A stretch of 64,000 nt of DNA from Methanobacterium sp. UBA375 (GTDB lineage: Archaea > Methanobacteriota > Methanobacteria > Methanobacteriales > Methanobacteriaceae), in contig DAGC01000012.1 in NCBI GenBank assembly GCA_002495625.1, forward strand, positions 82,251 through 146,250, in the 5' to 3' direction. The notes under the pieces were generated by a model, which was not told the DNA's origin, made no database searches, and saw nothing but the letters and a program-made list of their open reading frames with translations. Each line of letters starts with the position of its first letter. Positions within the stretch are counted from its first letter, which is position 1. Both the position numbers and the translations under genes were made by a program. Below are positions 33,503 to 41,806 of this stretch, one piece after another.

Positions 33503-34396
33503 ATGAAAATGAATAGAAGTGTGGGCTACGAACTACTGGAGAGAAATGAAAACTTTTATTCTCCTGTTGAAAGTTCAGATCATGGGGATCACAAGTATGA
33601 TGCCCAGGTAATTGGAATCATCGGCTGTGGTGCTATAGCTAAGATAATCACCGATTTTCAAAAAGAAAGAAACCTTGATGCTGATTTAAAATATTTCCAG
33701 GACCCTGACACAAGTAAAGCACAAAACTTAGCCTCCCAAACAGATGGAATGGTTGTCCAGGATGTTGATGATATGCTAGATGAGGTGGATATGGTAATTG
33801 AAGCCGCATCTACCCAGATAGCAGTAGAAATCATTCCACAAATCCTTAGAAATGGAAAAGATATTATTGTAACCAGCATCGACGCTTTTTTGGATTTAGA
33901 GTTTAAAAACCAGGTGAAGAAGATAGCTTTTGAAAATAACTGCGGGATATACGCTCCTTCTGGAGATATCGCAGGTTTAGATGGTGTAAAAGCTGCTTCT
34001 ATAGGTGAAATCACGGGTATAAACCTGTTAATCCGGGATTCTCCTGAATCACTGGGAATATCATCAGGTGATGAGTCACTGGGAATAGCAACAGACGAGG
34101 AGATACCATTATATGATGGCAAAGCCCAAGATGCTGTGGGTAAATTCCCCATAAACCTGAACATAGCTGCGGCTTTAAGCATTATCACTGAGAAAGAAGT
34201 GGATTTAAAGATCATAGCCGATCCCAGGGCAAATCACAGTTACCATGAGATTAGAGTGACTGGGGATTTTGGTGAACTTGAAACAATCACCCAGAATACT
34301 AATTGGGCCACAGATACAAAAACAAGTGTATTAACTGCTTATTCTGTAATTAAACTGCTTGAGAATTTAAACAACAACATTAAGATCGGAACCTGA
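33503..34396 (+). CDS. nadX: L-aspartate dehydrogenase (NAD biosynthesis)
   Basis: The protein has a Rossmann motif VIGIIGCGAIAKII near residue 37 and then VIEAASTQIAVE, IVTSIDAFLDL and the catalytic-domain stretch YAPSGDIAGLDGVKAA. Later come FPINLNIAAALS and DPRANHSYHEI, typical of aspartate dehydrogenase of the DUF108 family. The enzyme makes iminoaspartate for quinolinate synthase in NAD synthesis. The first 35 residues (from ATG 33503) are an extension with no match to the core; a later start is possible but no better site is seen. No nadA/nadC genes lie next to it. Confidence 0.9.
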   Translation: MKMNRSVGYELLERNENFYSPVESSDHGDHKYDAQVIGIIGCGAIAKIITDFQKERNLDADLKYFQDPDTSKAQNLASQTDGMVVQDVDDMLDEVDMVIEAASTQIAVEIIPQILRNGKDIIVTSIDAFLDLEFKNQVKKIAFENNCGIYAPSGDIAGLDGVKAASIGEITGINLLIRDSPESLGISSGDESLGIATDEEIPLYDGKAQDAVGKFPINLNIAAALSIITEKEVDLKIIADPRANHSYHEIRVTGDFGELETITQNTNWATDTKTSVLTAYSVIKLLENLNNNIKIGT

Positions 34397-34629
34397 ACCC
34401 TTCCACTTTCATCACACATGATTTTTGCTATTTTTCTTAATTCAATACCCCAGTCTTAAAATACTAGTTTTAATTATTAAATACATCTGTAAAGCGACTT
34501 TTAATTCAAAAGATTTTTAAATTAAATCTGGTAATACCCAAATAGAAGAGTGATCCAAGGAAATGACCTTTCAACCACACTCCTCGATAAACAGAGAAAT
34601 TAAACCAACAAACAATAGGAGATAGAGAC

Positions 34630-34677
34630 ATGGACACATTAAATGAGATTACAGTAATAGGTGATAGACATGCTTGA
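34630..34677 (+). CDS. Possible 15-codon leader overlapping the acd start
   Basis: ATG 34630 follows AGGAGATAGAGAC, a good ribosome binding site, and opens a 15-codon frame that stops at 34677, overlapping the acd start at 34670 in another frame. The peptide reads MDTLNEITVIGDRHA. Its own strong site and the overlap suggest translational coupling, but the frame may be chance. Confidence 0.25.
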   Translation: MDTLNEITVIGDRHA

Positions 34678-36754
34678 AATGTTCAATGCAAAATCAATTG
34701 CAGTGATAGGTGCCTCAGAGACAAAGGGTAAAATCGGATACGATATAATGATATCCCTTTTGAAGTATTATAAAGGAGATATTGTCCCGGTTAATCCCAA
34801 AAATGAAACCATATTTAGAATTCCCGCTTATAACTCAATAAAAGAATATGGGCCTGTAGATCTTGCAGTTATAGTCATACCAGCACCTCTAGTTCCGCAG
34901 GCAGTACAAGACTGTGCTGAAATTGGAATAAAAAATATCGTCGTAATTTCAGCCGGATTTAAGGAAGTTAATGAGGAAGGGGCTAAACTTGAGAGACAAA
35001 TAGTGGAGATATGTAAAAAGCACGATATCAAACTGGTAGGACCAAACTGTCTGGGTATATTGAACACCTACAATGATATGAACGTATCATTCTCCTCAGA
35101 CATGGCACATAAAGGTAAGATATCATTCATCACCCAATCAGGGGCCATCATGGCCGCTATTCTTGACTATGCCGATAATAAAAATATAGGATTTTCCAAA
35201 ATTATAAGCCTGGGGAACAAAGCCGGAATCAATGAAAACGATTGTATGGAAGATTTCATGGAAGATGAAAACACAGAAGTTATAGCCGCCTATCTTGAAG
35301 GTATCGTGGATGGCCCCGGTTTCATAAAAGCCAGTAGAAAGGCTTCTGGGAAAAAACCGGTGGTTCTTATAAAATCTGGAAGAACTTCCAAGGGATCTGA
35401 AGCAGTTTCATCCCATACCGGTACCATCGCTGGTTCTGATTCAGCATATGACGCCGCATTTTCCCAGTGCGGAATCATACGTGCCACTTCCCTGGAGGAG
35501 TTGATGGATTACAGCCGAGCCTTAGCATTCTTCCCCCTTCCTAAAGGAAATAAAATAGCCATAATCACCAATGCCGGTGGTCCGGGTATCATGACCACAG
35601 ACGCTGCAATAAATGCCGGATTAGAGATGGCCCAACTTGCAGCAGAGACCAAAGAAAAGTTAAAAGAAGGATTGCCTGATACGGCAAATGTTAAAAATCC
35701 CGTGGACGTATTGGGTGATGCCAGCCCAGATAGATTTGCATTTGCACTGGACACCGTTTTAAAGGATCCTAATGTGGATGGAATAATCTATCTAGTAACA
35801 CCTCAATCTGTCACTGATCCTAAGGGGACTGCCAATGTTCCCATCGAACAAGCAACCAAATCTGAAAAACCAATTATATGTAGTTTCTTTGGAGGAACAC
35901 GATGCGGAGATGCCGAAAAAGTTCTTCTAAACCAGAAGGTACCCACCTATCTATACCCTAAAAGAGCCATAAAAAGCATGAAAGCTTTATATGATTATAC
36001 CATCATCAAGAATCAAGAATACCCAGAACCTCCGGAATTTGATGTTGATAAAGACACCGTCCGTAACATAATTGGGGAGGCGAAGAAAAATGGTAAATAT
36101 ACACTGGGCCTGGAATCATTTGAAGTGCTGAAAGCATATGGGATTCCAACGGTGGGTACCGCAATTACAAAGACGGTTGAAGACACAGTAAAAGCTGCCG
36201 AAGAAATAGGATATCCTCTGGTTATGAAAATAGTTTCTCCACAAATTTCACACAAATCAGATGTAGGCGGAATCAAGCTTAAATTGGAAAACAGTGCTGA
36301 AGTCAAAGCAGCCTATGAAGATATGATGGAGAACATACCTAAAAAAGAGCCAGAAGCACAACTTGAGGGTGTTCAGCTACAGAAAATGTTATCTGGTGGT
36401 AAAGAAGTCATCATAGGGGTGATCCAAGACCCTACCTTCGGTCCGATGGTGATGTTCGGATTGGGAGGTATATATGTTGAGGTATTAAAAGACGTTAAAT
36501 TTGCAATTGCACCGGTAAATAAAATTGAAGCCAAGGATATGATAACCGGAATTAAAACCCATGAACTCCTGGAAGGAGCACGTGGAGATAAAGCAAGTGA
36601 TATTGGATCCATTGCAGATACAATACTTCGAGTTTCACAGCTGGTAACCGACTTCCCAGAAATCAATGAGTTTGAAATCAACCCCTTAATGGTTTTTGAA
36701 GAAGGAGAAGGGGCATTAGCCGTTGATATGAGGTTGATATTGAATGAAGATTAA
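34670..36754 (+). CDS. acd: ADP-forming acetate/acyl-CoA ligase, fused alpha-beta subunits
   Basis: The 694-residue enzyme joins the CoA-binding/ligase alpha part to the ATP-grasp beta part. The alpha part runs from KSIAVIGASETKGKIGYDIM at the N-terminus to the phosphohistidine in VSSHTGTIAGS near residue 250. The beta part (from about 465) contains GYPLVMKIVSPQISHKSDVG. It interconverts acyl-CoA, ADP and phosphate with acid, CoA and ATP. Here it may activate acetate or another acid for assimilation, or conserve energy. ATG 34670 has GGTGAT upstream; the longer frame from GTG 34661 would include that site. No partner gene is adjacent. Confidence 0.93.
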   Translation: MLEMFNAKSIAVIGASETKGKIGYDIMISLLKYYKGDIVPVNPKNETIFRIPAYNSIKEYGPVDLAVIVIPAPLVPQAVQDCAEIGIKNIVVISAGFKEVNEEGAKLERQIVEICKKHDIKLVGPNCLGILNTYNDMNVSFSSDMAHKGKISFITQSGAIMAAILDYADNKNIGFSKIISLGNKAGINENDCMEDFMEDENTEVIAAYLEGIVDGPGFIKASRKASGKKPVVLIKSGRTSKGSEAVSSHTGTIAGSDSAYDAAFSQCGIIRATSLEELMDYSRALAFFPLPKGNKIAIITNAGGPGIMTTDAAINAGLEMAQLAAETKEKLKEGLPDTANVKNPVDVLGDASPDRFAFALDTVLKDPNVDGIIYLVTPQSVTDPKGTANVPIEQATKSEKPIICSFFGGTRCGDAEKVLLNQKVPTYLYPKRAIKSMKALYDYTIIKNQEYPEPPEFDVDKDTVRNIIGEAKKNGKYTLGLESFEVLKAYGIPTVGTAITKTVEDTVKAAEEIGYPLVMKIVSPQISHKSDVGGIKLKLENSAEVKAAYEDMMENIPKKEPEAQLEGVQLQKMLSGGKEVIIGVIQDPTFGPMVMFGLGGIYVEVLKDVKFAIAPVNKIEAKDMITGIKTHELLEGARGDKASDIGSIADTILRVSQLVTDFPEINEFEINPLMVFEEGEGALAVDMRLILNED

Positions 36755-36834
36755 ATCCTCCTTGAATTTCAGGGCAAAAAAAGGTAAAAATAAGGGATAA
36801 CATAAATAATAAATAGAAAATCCTAGAGGGATAT

Positions 36835-37476
36835 ATGAAATTTTTAAGGGGGGAGTATATCCAGAGCGAAAAGAATTACTGTAAGGTTGCCGGAATTTTA
36901 TTATCAGTGGGTTGTATACAATTTTTACTGGCTGTAAATTTTGCCCAGACACAGTTTCCAGGCTACAGTTCCACAAAAGACACGTTAAGCACCCTTGGAG
37001 GTTCTGTACCCCTTGTGGAACCATCAGCCATGGTCTTCAACCTCAGCGTGATAATATTTGGGATATTAATCCTTATAGTGGCTTATTTAATCCTTAAAAG
37101 CGGAGGTGCCCGTATTTTCTCGGTGTTGCTTGCCATTTCTGCTGCAGGTGCGATAGGCCTGGCCTTGTTCCCTCAGTATACTGGAAATACCCACTCATTC
37201 TTCGCCCTGGTAGCCTTCCTCTTCGGTAGTCTGGCTACAATATTCAGTTACCGATTAGGCCTGAACAAACCCCTGGTTGTAATATCTTTGGTATTGGGGG
37301 TACCTGCCCTTGTACTTCTTCTTTTAGTGATTATTTTCAGGTTTGGGGGTCTCATTAATCCTTTGGAGATATATTTAGGTGTTGGTGGTAACGAGAGGTT
37401 CATAGCATTCCCACCAATCTTATACCTCATTGCCCTTGGAGGCTACCTTACAAGCAGGGGAGAGGATTGGAGTTAA
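36835..37476 (+). CDS. DUF998 family membrane protein
   Basis: The 213-residue protein has six predicted membrane helices. Its DUF998 features are a first helix followed by a short external loop with YSSTKDTLSTLGG, then PSAMVFNLSVIIFGILIL and FPQYTGNTHSFFALVAFLFG. A paralogue lies at 39803-40405, sharing the T-x-S-x-LG-x, PSA-x-FNLS-I and FP-x-H-x-ALL/FL patterns. Function unknown. It converges with rubrerythrin, whose terminator lies in the gap. Confidence 0.87.
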   Translation: MKFLRGEYIQSEKNYCKVAGILLSVGCIQFLLAVNFAQTQFPGYSSTKDTLSTLGGSVPLVEPSAMVFNLSVIIFGILILIVAYLILKSGGARIFSVLLAISAAGAIGLALFPQYTGNTHSFFALVAFLFGSLATIFSYRLGLNKPLVVISLVLGVPALVLLLLVIIFRFGGLINPLEIYLGVGGNERFIAFPPILYLIALGGYLTSRGEDWS

Positions 37477-37529
37477 AATAAGTGGATGAATTAAATTGAC
37501 TTAAAATCTTGATTAAAAAGGATTATAAT

Positions 37530-37567
37530 AAAAAAAAGAAATGGTTGAAGAGTGTTTAGAACTCTTC
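37530..37567 (-). terminator. Rubrerythrin terminator hairpin overlapping its stop codon
   Basis: On the minus strand GAAGAGT and ACTCTTC form a perfect 7-bp stem around a seven-base loop that contains the TAA stop. AACCATTTC then eight T follow. The fold is a compact stem plus T-run. Confidence 0.6.
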
Positions 37568-38140
37568 GCATAGGATTTCGAAATATTCTGTAGGGTGATC
37601 ACAGGAGGGACATTTTTCTGGAGGTTCTGTACCTTCATGTATGTATCCGCATTTCCTGCAGACCCATTTAACTGCACTGGTTTTTTTGAAAACCGTGCCT
37701 GCTTCCACTTCTTTTAAGATCCTGGTGAATCTTTCTTCGTGGTGTTCTTCCACACGTCCAATGGCTCTTAACCTCTCTGCGATATCCTTATATCCTTCTT
37801 CTTCTGCTGCATCTGCAAATTCTGGGTACATTTGGGTATTTTCGTAGTGTTCGCCTTCTATTGAAGCTTTAAGGTTGTCAACTGTGTCTCCCAGGATGGT
37901 AGGGGCGTCTGCTTCCACCGTGATCTCACTCAGGTCTTCATCTGTTTCTTCCTTGAGGCTGTTAATCATCCGCATTGCCCATTTGGCATGCTCTCTTTCA
38001 TTTTCTGCAGTGTTGAGCCAGATTTCTGAAAGTTGTTCGTATCCTTCCTTTTTTGCGACCTTGGCATAAAGGGTATATCTATTTCGGGCTTGACTTTCAC
38101 CTATAAAAGCTTTGGCTAAATTTTCTACTGTTTTCTTCAT
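37556..38140 (-). CDS. Rubrerythrin
   Basis: The 194-residue protein has a diiron ferritin-like domain with ligands in FIGESQARNRY (residue 13 region), NTAENEREHAKWAM (near 48) and EGEHYENTQMYPEF/RVEEHHEERF (near 95 and 128). A C-terminal rubredoxin-like knuckle has CRKCGYIHEG and CPSCDHPTEYF. It reduces hydrogen peroxide in anaerobes. The ATG at 38140 follows GGTGCATAACC. It stands as a single gene with its own terminator. Confidence 0.95.
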   Translation of the reverse strand: MKKTVENLAKAFIGESQARNRYTLYAKVAKKEGYEQLSEIWLNTAENEREHAKWAMRMINSLKEETDEDLSEITVEADAPTILGDTVDNLKASIEGEHYENTQMYPEFADAAEEEGYKDIAERLRAIGRVEEHHEERFTRILKEVEAGTVFKKTSAVKWVCRKCGYIHEGTEPPEKCPSCDHPTEYFEILCEEF

Positions 38141-38405
38141 GGTTATGCACCAGTTTTTTATATGGCCCTAATAACTATTAATTTTTTTTCATCTTTCAAT
38201 TACTTTTTTTCCCTTTTAATTAATTTTTTTTATAGAATAATTTTTTTATAATTAATCCACTTATAAATAGTCCTGGTAATTGCTGATAAATATCAAAAAT
38301 CTTTGAAAAAGTTCTAAAAGAACTGAAGAAAACCATATTCGTGAAAATAAAGTAGCTTGCTCGACTAATGGTTATTGAGAGTGGTCTTTAACTTGGCTTC
38401 ATCAG

Positions 38406-39335
38406 TTAATGAAATCCAGTTAGAAGTATGAAAACAACGTAAATCAAGACCAATAACAGGGCTTTTAGGCGGGTGATGCCTTTACTTCGCAGGTAATAGC
38501 TGAAAATCAACACAACTATAACTGTAAATAGGGATACTACCACGAAATCTCTCAAATCAGTGACAAAAATGGGATTTAAAATGGAAGTCACTCCTAAAAC
38601 CAGTGTAGAATTAACCACGGTGGTACCCAATAAATCACCGATGGTCAGAAGTTTATAGCCATGCAACAATGAAACGGTCTGGAAGGAAAGCTCTGGAAAG
38701 GAGGTTCCAATGGATAGAAGCAGAACTCCGACAACGAATAGGGGAATACCAATTTCAATGGCGATTAGGGATGCGTAACTAACCAGGTACCAGCTGCTTA
38801 TTAAAAGACCGGCAATCCCTAAGGTCAAAAGGATGGAACTTTTCACAAACTGAACATGGCCTACGGAAACACCGTCATCTTCTTCAAAATAGCTCTTCTT
38901 AATTACCAGCCAAAAATAGGCGATAAATACGATAACTAAGATCACACCATCGACACGGGATAAACCCCCGTCTAGTGATAAGATTATGGGTAAAAATGCA
39001 GTGAAAAAGGGATAAATAGTTTGTTTCCTGATATCTCCTTTGTCAAAATCGATTTTTCCCGCTATCAATACAGCAATACCTATTATCACGGATAAATTAA
39101 CCACGTTGGTTCCCAGAATATTTCCCAGTGAAAGTTCAGGTATACCCCTTATGGCGGAATCTATACCGATTGCAAGTTCCGGTGTACTGGTGGCAATTCC
39201 AGTAATCAGTGAACCAGTAGCGAAAAGCCCCAGTCTTAGATAAGAAGAGATACTAGAAATGGATCTGGTGGTGATGATACCACTTAAAACCAACACCATC
39301 AGTAGTAAGATGAAAATTAGTAAATCGACGATCAT
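38406..39335 (-). CDS. Calcium/sodium antiporter (CaCA family)
   Basis: The 309-residue protein has about ten membrane helices and the two inverted alpha repeats of the CaCA family: ATSTPELAIGIDSA plus GNILGTNVVNLSVIIG in the first half, and GTSFPELSFQ plus GDLLGTTVVNSTLVLGV in the second. The acidic residues in both PEL motifs bind the cations. It resembles YrbG-type exchangers. It lies upstream, on the same strand, of a 265-bp gap without a gene before rubrerythrin. Confidence 0.92.
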   Translation of the reverse strand: MIVDLLIFILLLMVLVLSGIITTRSISSISSYLRLGLFATGSLITGIATSTPELAIGIDSAIRGIPELSLGNILGTNVVNLSVIIGIAVLIAGKIDFDKGDIRKQTIYPFFTAFLPIILSLDGGLSRVDGVILVIVFIAYFWLVIKKSYFEEDDGVSVGHVQFVKSSILLTLGIAGLLISSWYLVSYASLIAIEIGIPLFVVGVLLLSIGTSFPELSFQTVSLLHGYKLLTIGDLLGTTVVNSTLVLGVTSILNPIFVTDLRDFVVVSLFTVIVVLIFSYYLRSKGITRLKALLLVLIYVVFILLTGFH

Positions 39336-39409
39336 GGTTATTTTGAGATAATTTTAGGGAAAAAATTTAGATAAAATAATCAGGGATCATCCCCTTTATT
39401 GTTTAAATT

Positions 39410-39688
39410 CTAGGGGGGCTTGTATTTTTTATCAAAATTCCGCCAGGATTTGGCCATGTAGGGTTCGCATTTATCCAGTTCAGTTAAAAGGCATGCCCTG
39501 ATGGTATCGCTTTTTATCTCACCGCCTTTATCCAGTTTCTTATTGATATTGGCGAATACTTCATTGATTATGTCTTCTTTTTCTTCTACACTGTATCCTG
39601 CATCTATAGCGGCTTTCTGGAGGGAGCCTTTAATTTTATCTGGTTTATAGGGCTCTACAGCACCTTTTCTTTTTAGTACTTTAGTCAA
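39410..39688 (-). CDS. Stand-alone ATP-cone domain protein
   Basis: The 92 residues are almost entirely an ATP-cone. VLKRKGAVEPYKPDKIKGSL begins the domain as in ribonucleotide reductases and NrdR; helices follow, with DIINEVFANINKKLDKGG and SDTIRACLLTELDK. There is no zinc ribbon (NrdR) and no reductase domain attached. The TTG start at 39688 has GAGGTGG upstream. A nucleotide-sensing role is implied by the fold; its target is unknown. No nrd gene is seen in the window. Confidence 0.82.
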   Translation of the reverse strand: MTKVLKRKGAVEPYKPDKIKGSLQKAAIDAGYSVEEKEDIINEVFANINKKLDKGGEIKSDTIRACLLTELDKCEPYMAKSWRNFDKKYKPP

Positions 39689-39802
39689 ATTACCACCTCT
39701 TTTATATTATATATACGGGATGAATTAAATTTATTTCTAGAATGCATGAACTTAAAAAAATGGGTAAAAAATAGATCTTTGTTAAAAAAGGAGATTATAT
39801 TC

Positions 39803-40405
39803 GTGAAAGAAAAATACACAACCATTGCAGGGATTTTGTTTTTCCTGGCAGGGATGGTAATATTGATGGGAATCATTACTGCAGAGGCTTACTATCCAGA
39901 TCAACCAGTTTATACAACTCATAACAGCATGATCAGCGATTTAGGGTCTACTATGCCACCAAACAGTATAATTACTCAACCATCAGCAACCATATTTAAC
40001 CTGAGCATGATTATAACTGGAATATTGATACTTCTGGGGACTTATTTCCTATTTAGGTTTTCAGGTGACAGAGTGGCAGTGGTGCTCTTCGGATTATTGG
40101 GGTTGGGAGCTTTAGGTGTGGGGGTATTCCCGGGAAATGTAACTCCGCAGCACCCTATATCTGCTCTTTTAACGTTTCTAAGTGGAGGATTAGCTGCAGT
40201 ATATTCTTACCGGTTAATTGACACTCCATTCAAATTTTTAACCCTTCTATTGGGTATTGTCTCCCTGTTCTTCCTCTTTACAAACCAGATTTTCATGGCC
40301 ATGTTGGGAGCAGGAGGAGTGGAAAGATGGGTGGCCTATCCTATCATACTATTCATGATTGGATTTGGTGGATATTTAACTGGTTTAAGTACTAGCAAGA
40401 GCTGA
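39803..40405 (+). CDS. DUF998 family membrane protein (second paralogue)
   Basis: A roughly 200-residue membrane protein with six helices, starting KEKYTTIAGILFFLAGMVIL. It shares with the 36835-37476 protein the loop NSMISDLGSTMPPN, PSATIFNLSMIITGILIL and FPGNVTPQHPISALLTFLSG. I place the start at GTG 39803 because AAGGAGAT lies nine bases before it; the frame is open back to ATG 39746, which has no site. Divergent from the ATP-cone gene and convergent with the next gene. Function unknown. Confidence 0.85.
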   Translation: MKEKYTTIAGILFFLAGMVILMGIITAEAYYPDQPVYTTHNSMISDLGSTMPPNSIITQPSATIFNLSMIITGILILLGTYFLFRFSGDRVAVVLFGLLGLGALGVGVFPGNVTPQHPISALLTFLSGGLAAVYSYRLIDTPFKFLTLLLGIVSLFFLFTNQIFMAMLGAGGVERWVAYPIILFMIGFGGYLTGLSTSKS

Positions 40406-40416
40406 TTAATTAAAAA

Positions 40417-41184
40417 TTAAAGTTGGAATGGTGGTTCTAAACTTACTTCATCAAGTAACGTGCTGGCGGCTTTAATCTGTTCTTCATCACCAGTGACAGC
40501 CAGTCGCAGAGAACCTTCCCCTCCGTTTACACCCCCGCCGGCGACTAACTGGGCCTCGGCACCGGTTAGGGTGGAAATGGCGTCTATCTCAGTGAACACT
40601 TCCCCGGTGGTGGGTAAGAGCCGCGGACCCTGGACACCAGGAGCATTAAGTAATCGTGCCAGATCCTTTAGATCACCAGTTACACGTTTTTCCAGACCAA
40701 CAGGATGAATTAGTTTGACACGGCGACCTACCACTGCCTGTATGGCCGCCCCAATGGTACCTCCATAAGGATCACCGATAAGAACTCCGGCCTGGCCACG
40801 TGAAACATCCAGGGCATTGGCACCCTTTAAAACTATATCCCCTTCCTTCAGATCGTCTACCACATCGAAAATGGTAAGTCCCTCCTTCCAAACACCATTA
40901 ACAATTACCACATCACCGGGAAATTGGGTTTCATCAGATAGCCGCCCGGTTTCGGTTATGGGTTGTCCGGGAGAGAGCACCACACCACGGAAAAATCTTT
41001 CCCTAGAAAACCCTTCCCCCTGGTTAATGGATGATAGGATCTCCTCTGCCACGTATCCATTGGTAGTACCCGCCACGATAACCAGTGTCCTCTTTGGAAT
41101 GGCCTCTTTAATAACTTCACTTGAGGATAAGGCCCTGCCAATTAACCTTTTGCCTGCGGCGGGAGTGATTAAGAATTGTTTCAT
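40417..41184 (-). CDS. Conserved-looking hypothetical protein (glycine-rich, 255 residues)
   Basis: I cannot assign a family name. The soluble 255-residue protein has KQFLITPAAGKRLIGRAL at the N-terminus and LVIVAGTTNGYVAEEIL near residue 36. It also has a run of glycine motifs (ANALDVSRGQAGVLIGDPYG near 130, VAGGGVNGGEGS near 218) suggestive of phosphate or nucleotide binding. The composition and regular alpha/beta pattern indicate a real, well-folded enzyme. ATG 41184 follows GGGGGAT. It is divergent from the GyrI-like gene with an 86-bp gap. Confidence 0.75.
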   Translation of the reverse strand: MKQFLITPAAGKRLIGRALSSSEVIKEAIPKRTLVIVAGTTNGYVAEEILSSINQGEGFSRERFFRGVVLSPGQPITETGRLSDETQFPGDVVIVNGVWKEGLTIFDVVDDLKEGDIVLKGANALDVSRGQAGVLIGDPYGGTIGAAIQAVVGRRVKLIHPVGLEKRVTGDLKDLARLLNAPGVQGPRLLPTTGEVFTEIDAISTLTGAEAQLVAGGGVNGGEGSLRLAVTGDEEQIKAASTLLDEVSLEPPFQL

Positions 41185-41270
41185 TAGTATCCCCCATTTT
41201 TTTATAGATATGATAAAATATTACCATTTAGAAGATAAAAGTTATACTAAAAATTGAGGGAGAAATTTAA

Positions 41271-41738
41271 ATGGAGATCACCGAAAAAAGGATACCAGAA
41301 GAAAGAGTCGCTTACATTCCCTATATGGGTAGTTATACTAAAATACCAGAGTTAATGGGAGAAGTAGCTCAGTGGCTGGTTGATAAAGGATTCAAGATGA
41401 CTGGACTGGTCTACGGGACTTACTTCAACTCTCCGGAACGGGTGAGTGAAGATAAACTGCAATACGAGGTCGGCTTCGGATTTGAAGGCAAGATAACCGC
41501 TATGCAGGAAGGAAAAATCGGAATTAAAGAGATACCTGAACACTCCGTACTGGCCGCCATACACAAGGGACCTTACACCGAAGTAGGACCAGTCATACAC
41601 GCAGTGATTGATTATGCAGTGGAAAATAACTATGACATCGTAGGACCCCTCAGTGAAGTCTACTTGAATGATCCTATGACAACCCCCGAGGAGGAATTGC
41701 TCACTGAAGTAAGGATACCGGTTATAAAAATTAAATAG
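41271..41738 (+). CDS. GyrI-like/AraC effector-binding domain protein
   Basis: A 155-residue stand-alone GyrI-like (SOUL/BRE) domain. ERVAYIPYMGSYTKIPELM is at the N-terminus, GFGFEGKI near residue 66, then ILAAIHKGPYTEVGPVIHA-type repeat SVLAAIHKGPYTEVGPVIH near 88. The two halves are internal repeats, as in the family. Members bind hydrophobic or aromatic ligands, in some cases hydrolysing them. ATG 41271 follows GAGGGAGAAATTTAA. A tandem duplication of about 32 bp straddles its stop codon. Confidence 0.88.
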   Translation: MEITEKRIPEERVAYIPYMGSYTKIPELMGEVAQWLVDKGFKMTGLVYGTYFNSPERVSEDKLQYEVGFGFEGKITAMQEGKIGIKEIPEHSVLAAIHKGPYTEVGPVIHAVIDYAVENNYDIVGPLSEVYLNDPMTTPEEELLTEVRIPVIKIK

Positions 41739-41768
41739 AAGTGAGGATATTGGTTATAAAAGTTAATA
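41706..41768 (+). repeat. 32-bp imperfect tandem duplication across the GyrI-like stop codon
   Basis: Units 41706-41737 and 41738-41768 match over nearly their full length: GAAGTAAGGATACCGGTTAT versus GAAGTGAGGATATTGGTTAT, then AAAAATTAAATA versus AAAAGTTAATA. The first encodes the protein's last ten residues and all but the final base of its TAG stop; the second is untranslated and is followed by long T-runs. Confidence 0.7.
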
Positions 41769-41806
41769 GAAATTTTTTTTCAAATTTTTTTTATTAAAAA
41801 ATTGGT

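Noticed and set aside
36912..37097. 61-codon frame within the first DUF998 gene
   Set aside because: Same-strand shadow in another frame of a gene with clear membrane helices and a paralogue.
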